Of a stretch of DNA of 25,865 nt, positions 1 to 7,254 are shown piece after piece. Source of the DNA: Corallochytrium limacisporum (taxonomy: Eukaryota > Opisthokonta). The position numbers and the translations under genes were made by a program. The DNA is taken from positions 65,717-91,581 of the forward strand of contig PDIP01000085.1 in assembly GCA_002811645.1 (NCBI GenBank), read 5' to 3'. The notes below the pieces were generated by a model. The model worked only from the letters and a program-made list of their open reading frames with translations, was not told the DNA's origin and made no database searches. The stretch's first letter is position 1; each line of letters opens with the position of its first letter.

Positions 1-91
1 GATCAGAGGGTAAAGGGAAACCACTTTCGTGGATTCAGTTCAGATGTCCCACTACGTTCTGTGCTGTCTGCAATAGCGTTGCAGAGATTAA

Positions 92-1066
92 TCAGAGCTT
101 GGAGAAAGTAGCTTTACTCTTCTGCATGAAGGCCATGACAGATTGGGGAATGTCCTCGGTCTGCAGCATTACAGAGTTCAGGGTGCAGACGTAGTCCAAA
201 CCCTCAGCCACGCTATGGTCGCGTGAGTAGTTCAGGACCTGTTTCGTGGTCTGCACACCAACAGGACCCTTGGTGGCGATCTCCTTGGCAAGCGTTAGCG
301 CAGCTTCCATAGCATGGTCGCGGGTCTCGAACACGCGACCCACGAAGCCCCACTTTTCAGCCTCTTCGGCACTGAAGTTGCGAGCCGAATAGGCCAGCTC
401 CCGCACCATAGAGTCGTTGCCAGTAATCTTGGGCACGCGCTGCAGGGTACCAACGTCGGCAGCAAGGCCTACATCAACTTCCTTGATGTTCATAACACAG
501 TCTTTGCTAGCGTAACGGATGTCAGCAGCAGAGATAAGGTCGATAGCGCCACCGATGGTGGCCCCATGGGTGACGGCGATAACGGGCTTGTGGCAGTTTT
601 CCATGGCAGTAAAGCTGTCCTGCAACTTGGCGACTGCACGTTTGGTGATAATGGCTTTGCGAGCCGGATCATCACCCTTATAACCGTCCTGCCACACCGG
701 GTTCACCATATCCTCAAGATCCAGACCTGCGCTAAAATGCTTGCCAGCTCCCGACACGATCACACAACGCCATTCCGGGTCATCAGCGATTTTTTGGAAC
801 ACCTCACGGTACTCGACCCAGAAAGTCTTGTTCATGGTGTTCAGCTTTTTCGGGCGGTTCAGCTCGACATTCAGAACATAATCCGCCAAAGGCTTAACCG
901 ACAAAGTCTCGTAGTTACCGTATGCACTAGCGGCTTCCACAGCCTCAGTACTTAGATTGCGGACAGCACTCATGGTGATTGCTGGATATATGGTCTTGGC
1001 TGCGAAGGTGCTAATAGGGGATCCGAGAGTCAAACGATTTGCTTGGCGCGCGACAAGTCTCAACAT
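92..1066 (-). CDS. ECH1: Delta(3,5)-Delta(2,4)-dienoyl-CoA isomerase, ECH1-like, with mitochondrial-type N-terminus and peroxisomal SKL tail
   Basis: A 324-residue member of the crotonase (enoyl-CoA hydratase/isomerase) superfamily in one exon. In the family, ECH1 converts 3,5-dienoyl-CoA to 2,4-dienoyl-CoA during beta-oxidation of unsaturated fatty acids with odd-numbered double bonds. The sequence shows the crotonase core: oxyanion-hole segments SGAGKHFSAGLDL (residues 105-117) and HGATIGGAIDL (167-177), then KEVDVGLAADVGTLQRVPK (195-213), which is diagnostic for ECH1 rather than simple hydratases. D176, E196 and D204 match the three acidic active-site residues of rat ECH1. The C-terminus TFSKL is a canonical PTS1. 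Residues 1-40 contain R3, R7, R11 and K24 and no acidic residue, as in a mitochondrial presequence. The first ATG has a weak context (C at -3); the next in-frame ATG (M32, codon 971-973) has A at -3. It is transcribed away from the capping-protein gene. The function call is firm; dual targeting is inferred. Confidence 0.95.
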   Translation of the reverse strand: MLRLVARQANRLTLGSPISTFAAKTIYPAITMSAVRNLSTEAVEAASAYGNYETLSVKPLADYVLNVELNRPKKLNTMNKTFWVEYREVFQKIADDPEWRCVIVSGAGKHFSAGLDLEDMVNPVWQDGYKGDDPARKAIITKRAVAKLQDSFTAMENCHKPVIAVTHGATIGGAIDLISAADIRYASKDCVMNIKEVDVGLAADVGTLQRVPKITGNDSMVRELAYSARNFSAEEAEKWGFVGRVFETRDHAMEAALTLAKEIATKGPVGVQTTKQVLNYSRDHSVAEGLDYVCTLNSVMLQTEDIPQSVMAFMQKSKATFSKL

Positions 1067-1913
1067 TGGTAATGAAACCGTTCTTCGGTGCCATAGAGCA
1101 TTGTTTTGTCAGCTTAATCGACACCGTTTCGTTAGCAAAGCAAGCCTCCTTAAATAGAACAGTCTGTCCAACACACACTTTATCAAAAATAGAATAGCAT
1201 CTTGCGTTGCCAAGTGTAAGTATGGCATTACATCTATGAACTCAAGGCACCACAGAAGCCCCTTGTGTCAGGTGACTTACTCGGTTCGACAAGCCTTCAA
1301 GCTTGTCGGAGAGAATTGAACATCTGGAACGGTCGCAACAACCGAGGCGAGTATGCTGTGCAAGCCAAAACTAGGTTCGGATGTATGCAGAAGCGCATCG
1401 AGATAGTGCAGCGAGGTTGGGAGCTCTTCCTGCACTTTTCTCTAACCCTTCGGACACCTCGAAAAATTGGTACTGTTAACACCGCTACCTGTATTCTTTC
1501 TTTAGCCTTGGGTGTGTCTTTTCACGAGCTTTGGGTTGATGAAATTCGGTCCATATGCATCAAACCGTCAGTACAACCACTGGCACCTTCCATCGGCGCT
1601 CACGCCGGGCGTGCAAAAAGTCATTCATTTAGTACTGTGGTCGCAACCCCTCGTAGCGGTTCCGGTACACGGAAGTTTCCACCGATTTCTATTTTTAGGC
1701 CCCTGCTTCAACCCGTTCCTCCGGTGCCTTTTGGCCCCCCCCTCCGTTCCTGGCTTTTGTTCAAGGCTCCCTCTTTGTTCTAAGGAGCCGTGCTTCCTTG
1801 GAATTATTCAATGAGGGCTTCAGCTACTATCCAATCGGTCGTTCAGTATTTAACTGCAATTTAGGGTTTCAGGTATACTGTGTTTGTGTTTTTGTTGCTC
1901 CTCGCTCTCTCTG

Positions 1914-1917
<4 letters not shown>

Positions 1918-1949
<32 letters not shown>
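1918..1949. repeat. (CT)16 microsatellite
   Basis: This is a perfect run of 16 CT dinucleotides, about 690 bases upstream of the capping-protein start codon. It is a pure polypyrimidine tract on the plus strand, a composition able to form triplex DNA and often seen in nucleosome-depleted promoters. A role here is only inferred. Confidence 0.95.
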
Positions 1950-1953
<4 letters not shown>

Positions 1954-2106
1954 CCTTGGCTCTTCAACCCCACCGCCACACTCAGCAACGTACGTTTTGT
2001 TCGCAGTGTCGTTCCGCGTAGGGTCGGGCCTGTGTGTGTGTGCGCTTGCCACTTGTCGCTACGGGGAGAGCGGCGTCGGAACGGCGCGCAAAGAAAATTG
2101 CTTTTC

Positions 2107-2126
2107 TTTTTTTTTTTTTTTTTTTT
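2107..2126. repeat. Poly(T) tract, 20 bases
   Basis: This uninterrupted run of 20 T lies about 515 bases upstream of the capping-protein start codon. Poly(dA:dT) tracts of this length disfavour nucleosomes in fungal promoters. A ten-base C run follows at 2166-2175. Exact lengths of such homopolymers are prone to sequencing error. Confidence 0.9.
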
Positions 2127-2640
2127 GCTCTTTTGCCATTGCTGGCCCTTCGGGCCCGTAGCTTTCCCCCCCCCCTCCCACGGGCGCGCGTTTTGTGTGA
2201 GAGAAGGGGGAGAGAGAGTGAGGGCGGGAGGCGAAGTTTGCAAGTGAATCAGAGGCCGGTCTTTTCGAGGGACAGGACCCCGGGGGGACCGCGGTCCCAA
2301 GGCAAAACAGCGAGCCGCTCAGTAGCGAAAACACAGGGACTCGGCCACTCGGGGAGGGGTAAACAGCCAATCACGGGCAGGTGCCGGAGGGTGAAGGGGA
2401 GCTCACAACGGAGGGCGCGGGAGGCGATGAACTGTCCGAAGGAGAAACGATGAGGGCAAGTGGCTTGGGTACTTGAAGGTAATGCTTCATTCAGTATGAG
2501 CAATACATTCTGGAGTGCGTAGAAAAAGGTTTATAAGAGACGAGAGGAAGAAGGAAAGCGGTGGAAGTCAGCGTATCATTGGCATAGCCACCCGTATTAC
2601 AGAGACTGGACAGATTCCCAAACATTGGCTAGATCACAAG

Positions 2641-3468
2641 ATGGCAGGCAGAGAGGAAGCAGTCAAGAACCTGCTATGGCGGGCACCTCCAGGAGAGTTC
2701 CAAGATGTATTGGGCAGTATCAAAACCGTGGTTCAAGACGACTCGTTGGTCGAATCTGCAGGCAAGGAAGCTTTCGTGCACAACTCTGAGCTTTACTTTA
2801 GCGAAACGCCGGTGGACGGTAGCAACAAGCCGGCCTTGGTCACTCCGTTCAATCGAGTAGAAGGAGAAGATGAATACTATGACCCCCGGTCGGGCATGAA
2901 GTTCCGTTTCGATCACGTACAGAAGGCTGCCGCAGACTTTGAAGAGTTTGGCAACTCCGGGAAAGATGACCAAAAGCGTTTAGCGATTGAGAAGGCCGTG
3001 GATAACTACGTCACTGAGTATTACACCGGTGGTAATGCCACGGTGGTTCAGGTCGATGAGAATACCTATGTGATCTGCGTCAAGGGTCAGCGATTCAACA
3101 GCCAGAACTTTTGGAACGGTGCCTGGGCCAACACGTACCGCATCGACTTGACCAAGAAGGAAATTCAGGGAGAGCTCCGAATTGTCGTGCACTACTTTGA
3201 GGACGGCAATGTTCAACTACACGCCTCCAAGGATGTCTCCGGGTCTGTGACGGCTACTGATGCTGACGGCATTGCCAACGACGCAGTCAACATGCTGAAG
3301 AAGGAAGAGACTGCCTACCAAAACGCTTTGTCCGAGACCTACAGTGACCTCAGCCAGGGTACCTTCAAGAGTCTGCGGCGGCAGCTGCCTGTCACCCGCG
3401 AACTCATCGACTGGGGCAAGATCTCAAGCTACAGGGTGGGTAAGGATCTGCCCGGCGGCGGATCGTAA
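2641..3468 (+). CDS. CAPZA: F-actin-capping protein alpha subunit
   Basis: A 275-residue protein (animal CAPZA about 286, yeast Cap1 268). With the beta subunit it forms the heterodimer that caps barbed ends of actin filaments in the cytoplasm, at actin patches and the cortex. The match runs the whole length: APPGEF at residues 15-20, DPRSGMKFRFDH at 81-92, FWNGAW at 157-162, VHYFEDGNVQL at 183-193, and the strongest family signature, TFKSLRRQLPVTR (241-253), followed by IDWGKISSYRVGK before the C-terminal tail. The start at 2641 was chosen because residues 1-20 align with the family N-terminus and the context CACAAGATGG has A at -3 and G at +4. The frame is open upstream, but that part is unlike the family. 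No intron is needed. It converges on PMS2, whose stop codon lies 75 bases beyond this one. Confidence 0.97.
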   Translation: MAGREEAVKNLLWRAPPGEFQDVLGSIKTVVQDDSLVESAGKEAFVHNSELYFSETPVDGSNKPALVTPFNRVEGEDEYYDPRSGMKFRFDHVQKAAADFEEFGNSGKDDQKRLAIEKAVDNYVTEYYTGGNATVVQVDENTYVICVKGQRFNSQNFWNGAWANTYRIDLTKKEIQGELRIVVHYFEDGNVQLHASKDVSGSVTATDADGIANDAVNMLKKEETAYQNALSETYSDLSQGTFKSLRRQLPVTRELIDWGKISSYRVGKDLPGGGS

Positions 3469-3543
3469 GCGATAGTACACACACGAGCTGTAAACAATAC
3501 AAGACAGTCACTAGAGTCACATATAACCGCATAGGCATTTCTT

Positions 3544-6303
3544 TCACTCTGCAGGTTCTAGTTTGTGCAGATGGCGCATGGTTGGACGGCCGTGCGGACA
3601 GTGCCAGGGCCGATTGATCTCGCTCATGTGGCGCAGGATGCGGTGCATGACGCTACGTTCTAGTGCAGTACCAATCATGATTGAAGACCGACATGCCCTG
3701 CTAGCATACATCCGACGCAGACGCTGGGGCTGGCACATGTTTTCGTCGTTGGGTCGATCACGCAGCTGGCCAATCATATCATCGACGTCGTCGGGCCCGA
3801 AGACGGTCTTTTTAGACTGGGGAATCTGAGTAAGTTCGAATTGCTGGCCCGGAGGCATCTCTTCGTTGTGCTTGAAGTCGAAACCGTAGCGCTTGAAAAT
3901 ATGCCAGTGGCGCAAGACAATGTCTTCACCGACGGCTGTGAGCTCTAACTTCACAGGCTTCATCAGCGGCTGTCCAGTGAGCTTCGACTCCCGGGAGAGC
4001 CGCTCAAAGTTGTATATCTCATCGCTGGCGTGCTGGTCAATGATGAACAGATCCTGGCCCAAGCGAACAATGAGGAAACCAAGGTTAAATTGACCTAGTA
4101 TCTCCATTCGTAGAAAGTCCTTCTTGTCAATGTGTCGTTCCAGATCCTGTTCCACAGTTTTCTGGTCCACCGTGGCGGGCCCAGTACTATAGGGCACCGC
4201 GTGTGAGGGCGGCTCGGTACCTTCACAAACGGGCTTGCCGGCATCCCTCGCCTTCTGCAAGGGTAAGAGTTCGTGGCGGCTGAGCGTTCTACCCGGACAC
4301 AGGTTCCACACGGAATTGTCCTCAGCTTCCATCTTCTCATTGAGACCATTGAACTTCCAGTCGACGGTAACATCACCGAGTACCGTAGATGCCGGAGCGA
4401 CATAGTCGGCAGCAGGGAAAGTCCCGGAATCCTCCGGCTCCAATTCAGTGATTACTGGCGGTTGCGAAGACATAGCTACACCGGAGTCTCCACTGCGGAC
4501 AACACTCTCTATGTGTGTCTCTAAAGTGCTCTTCTTTCGCTCTTCCGGACTAGAGACCTTTGGTGACGCAACCAACACTTCCTCCTCGTGGGACAGGGGC
4601 GGGATGGTTGACGGAATCCTGTAGTCGTCCTCCGGATCGGCATCTACATTCCAATCTTTGATCACGGGCTGCGAAGACGCCTCCATGATGGGCGCCTGTT
4701 CCTCTTCTTCCACAGGAACACTGTCTTTCAGACGAGCAGCAGATTCTGGCCCATCGGTAGACTGTGCTGCCAATCCACTCCTGGATGGCCGGGTAGTGGC
4801 AGGCATTACACGCACCTCTTCCACCGGTGGCGCTACGTCATGGTCCGTTGCAGGCCTTGAAATCTGTTCCTCCATTCGGTCCTCCCTTCTGCGCTTTGCA
4901 GCGGTACGCCTTGGTGCCGTGCGACTTTGAATGTCAGTGAATTCCTCTTCATCGTCCTCTTCCTCTGATTCCTGCTCGACTGCCTCCGCCCGACGTTTTC
5001 GCTTTTCCTTGCGATCAACCACCTGCTGAGTCATGTACCGTTGAAGAAGTTTGGCAGCGCCACTCTCTGCAGATGACTGCTTCTTACTCATCATCGTCTT
5101 TCCCAAAGAACTGCCACTGTTCACGCCGTAGGCTCCAAGTTTCTCTGTGAACGTGTCGCGGAGACATTCGATCGCGGCCTCGTATACCAAATTCTCATGC
5201 GCAAAGAACATGGCCCTCTTGTCTGGGGTCACATTCACATCCACTTCGCGGGTATCTAGCATTAGGTTCAACGCCAGGAACGGGTACTCATTGCGATTGA
5301 AGGACTGGTATGCTTCATTTATGCGGCGCGTGAGCTTTGGCAGATCCACTGGCCGACCGTTAACGAATACATACTGGCGATCCCCACGACTTCGTCCCAT
5401 ACTATGCTGTGGACTGCTGACCAAGCAGTCTATTGACAATTTCATTGCCATTTTTGGGTCCTCCGGAGCGGCTCCATTGTTGTCTTGCTCAACTTCAACA
5501 GCTTCCTCCGTGTCCTCTTGCTCCAGCCGTTCTTTGACGGATTTCTTTCTCATGTCAATGTTACAGTCGCGTGACACTTCCAACAGTTGGCTGGTCTGCT
5601 TTGCGCCGAAGATGACGGCCGCATTCTGCCGAATGCTGTCATGTCCTGGGCAACTAAGGAGCACCTGGCGTGCACCCGCGCCACCGGCCGCCTTTCCACC
5701 CTTAGGTACCGACTTCTGCCCCGGAAAACTAACGAGTGTCATGCGAACGTTCTTCAGGCCCAATGCATACGCTTGTACCAGCGATACAAGTTTGCCCATC
5801 TCCCGTTTACAATTGCGCTGCAGCTCCTGTCTCCTGACGGGCAAGTTCCCGAACAGATTGACCACACTGACGGTGGTTCCGCGATCTCTTGCGGATGTCT
5901 GTTGGCCTCGTAGTTTTCCGGACTGGTCGAAATTCAAAAGTGTACCCATATCCTGGTCTTCTGTGCAGGTCACAATACTCAGCTCAGCGAGAGCACATAC
6001 TGAGCTCAAAGCCTCTCCCCGGAAGCCAAATGTTGAAACCGTTTGCAAATCATCAAATTCCGAGAGTTTGGAAGTGTAGTGCTTTAAAGCAATGGTCTGG
6101 TAATCCTCTGCTTTGATACCACTGCCATTGTCGATTACTTCGATGCTGTCCAGTCCACTGTTCTTTATCCGAATCTCGATGTTTGTCGCCCCGGCATCCA
6201 CGGAGTTCTCCAGCAGTTCCTTCACCACGCTCGAGATGCTTGTGATGACCTGTCCCGAGCAAATTCGGTGCACTGCCGATTTTCCAATCGCACGAATGGT
6301 CAT
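3544..6303 (-). CDS. PMS2: DNA mismatch repair endonuclease PMS2 (MutL homologue; yeast Pms1)
   Basis: A 919-residue MutL family protein. In eukaryotes it pairs with MLH1 (MutL-alpha) and nicks DNA after MutS recognition and PCNA/RFC activation. The N-terminal GHKL ATPase shows KELLENSVDAG (28-38, with E29 and N33 equivalent to the E. coli MutL catalytic pair), DNGSG (58-62), TFGFRGEAL (91-99) and RQYVFVNGRPV (309-319). The linker, about 395-700, is acidic and carries basic patches KEKRKRR (432-438) and PRRTAAKRRR (464-473) that look like nuclear localisation signals. The C-terminal domain keeps the endonuclease motif DQHASDEIYNFE (756-767), ACR (870-872) and CPHGRP (902-907), the metal-binding set that separates PMS2 from MLH1 and PMS1-type non-nucleases. 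QPLMKP (778-783) resembles the clamp-binding motif of MutL proteins. It is a single exon with A at -3 of the ATG. Confidence 0.97.
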   Translation of the reverse strand: MTIRAIGKSAVHRICSGQVITSISSVVKELLENSVDAGATNIEIRIKNSGLDSIEVIDNGSGIKAEDYQTIALKHYTSKLSEFDDLQTVSTFGFRGEALSSVCALAELSIVTCTEDQDMGTLLNFDQSGKLRGQQTSARDRGTTVSVVNLFGNLPVRRQELQRNCKREMGKLVSLVQAYALGLKNVRMTLVSFPGQKSVPKGGKAAGGAGARQVLLSCPGHDSIRQNAAVIFGAKQTSQLLEVSRDCNIDMRKKSVKERLEQEDTEEAVEVEQDNNGAAPEDPKMAMKLSIDCLVSSPQHSMGRSRGDRQYVFVNGRPVDLPKLTRRINEAYQSFNRNEYPFLALNLMLDTREVDVNVTPDKRAMFFAHENLVYEAAIECLRDTFTEKLGAYGVNSGSSLGKTMMSKKQSSAESGAAKLLQRYMTQQVVDRKEKRKRRAEAVEQESEEEDDEEEFTDIQSRTAPRRTAAKRRREDRMEEQISRPATDHDVAPPVEEVRVMPATTRPSRSGLAAQSTDGPESAARLKDSVPVEEEEQAPIMEASSQPVIKDWNVDADPEDDYRIPSTIPPLSHEEEVLVASPKVSSPEERKKSTLETHIESVVRSGDSGVAMSSQPPVITELEPEDSGTFPAADYVAPASTVLGDVTVDWKFNGLNEKMEAEDNSVWNLCPGRTLSRHELLPLQKARDAGKPVCEGTEPPSHAVPYSTGPATVDQKTVEQDLERHIDKKDFLRMEILGQFNLGFLIVRLGQDLFIIDQHASDEIYNFERLSRESKLTGQPLMKPVKLELTAVGEDIVLRHWHIFKRYGFDFKHNEEMPPGQQFELTQIPQSKKTVFGPDDVDDMIGQLRDRPNDENMCQPQRLRRMYASRACRSSIMIGTALERSVMHRILRHMSEINRPWHCPHGRPTMRHLHKLEPAE

Positions 6304-7254
6304 TATTCAAAAATTTTTCTCACGACGAAAACTGATTTCCGCACCGGTTTACATGGTGACATAATTTATGGAACAGGTTGTCTTACACCTATTGATTTAT
6401 CGGAGGCTTGGCTGGCGACCTCCCACTGTACGTTTTGCAGACTTTGCTACATCGTTCACTGACACCTTCATATTCATACCATTGCACAATCAGGAGCATA
6501 AGCTGTCAAAGTACTACCCACTTGCAGTCAAAACGGAAAAGCCAAGCACCAACAAAGTGCCACTGGACTCAACCGCACCATAGGAGAGCTCCCGAGACAC
6601 ACCCCCCCCCCGGCTCGGTTTGCGCGCGAAAGGTTCAAAGGCCTACTCGCCCAGTACTGGGTTCGCAATTCGAGTAAAAATGGGTCCCCGATTTTTGCCT
6701 GGAAACGGGAACCCCCCCCACCTCCCCGGTTTGCCCCGCGACCCCATTTTCCCTCCGCTCGCCGGCCAAAAGAAAGGCGGGCCCGAGAAATTTCTTGCTT
6801 CGCTGCTATTCCGCAAAGAAAGCGGTACATTCACTATCAACGGCATGGGAAGCTGGGAATTCCGTGGCTATTCCCCTCAGTACTGCGAATGTACGGGAGG
6901 GATTCTGGCCCCGTGGCCCCCCTCCTCCCGCTCTCCAATCCCCCTTCGTTGGGGGTTGGAGAGCGGCGGATCCGCCTCCCCAGCATATTGCGCGGGAAAT
7001 GGAAGAGGCTTAGGGGGGGTCTCACTCCGGGGACGACAGGTTGACTTTGACAGCTCCATTGTGAAGCAAAAATACCTGGCAATGGTCTGAGTCAAGAACG
7101 ATTCGGACGGCCACGGGTACTCTTAAGCTTTTCAATAAACTTGTATTTCATTTGTGTTTCTAAAGTTGTTGAATTTCTGGAAGAAGATTTGGACCATCGC
7201 CCGTACCTTAGATACACATCCCGAAACAAGACCGATTGGGTTAGAATTGTAGTC
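6304..7254. other. Divergent intergenic spacer between PMS2 and SSX2IP homologue
   Basis: The spacer is 951 bases between two divergent start codons. The part next to PMS2 (6304-6590) is ordinary mixed sequence. The middle (6600-7020) is rich in C and G runs and carries a strong hairpin and an adjacent palindrome (listed separately). The last 114 bases are open in the frame of the downstream gene but contain no ATG, so I treat them as 5' leader. No conserved protein is seen; the overlapping ORFs here are GC-rich shadows. Confidence 0.6.
6928..6966. repeat. Perfect 16-bp stem inverted repeat with one bulged base (hairpin)
   Basis: The left arm CCGCTCTCCAA-T-CCCCC (6928-6944) pairs with the right arm GGGGGTTGGAGAGCGG (6951-6966) around the loop TTCGTT. 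Only T6939 is unpaired. A 12-bp palindrome, GGCGGATCCGCC (6965-6976), overlaps its right end. The hairpin lies about 290 bases before the SSX2IP-like start codon, so it could be in that gene's leader or promoter. A role is not shown. Confidence 0.85.

Larger units (their letters stand above)
1067..2640. other. Divergent intergenic spacer between ECH1 and CAPZA, low-complexity, likely both promoters
   Basis: This 1.57-kb spacer lies between the starts of two divergently transcribed genes. I see no conserved protein in it. Several open frames exist (for example plus-strand about 1265-1783, and overlapping frames on both strands across 1860-2450), but they are built on simple repeats or GTG starts and look like nothing known. 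The distinctive contents are a perfect (CT)16, a 20-T run, a C run, and a G/A-rich stretch at about 2200-2260 that includes GAGAGAGAGTGAGGGCGGGA. The frame of the downstream CAPZA gene stays open back to 2515, but the homology begins at the ATG at 2641. A short 5'UTR intron between about 2478 and 2640 cannot be excluded. Confidence 0.6.

Noticed and set aside
314-955. 213-codon plus-strand ORF
   Set aside because: It lies entirely antisense to ECH1, whose homology and active-site residues are clear.
1265-1783. 172-codon plus-strand ORF upstream of CAPZA
   Set aside because: It starts at GTG, has no recognisable domain and overlaps another open frame; probably chance.
2515-2640. N-terminal extension of the capping protein
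   Set aside because: There is no ATG start in the extension (the frame opens at GTG), and family alignment begins at the strong-context ATG at 2641.
5147-6079. 310-codon plus-strand ORF
   Set aside because: It is antisense to the PMS2 ATPase domain; composition is that of a shadow frame.
7141-7254. N-terminal extension of the SSX2IP homologue
   Set aside because: There is no ATG in this part; the frame opens at TTG and the sequence is unlike the family.
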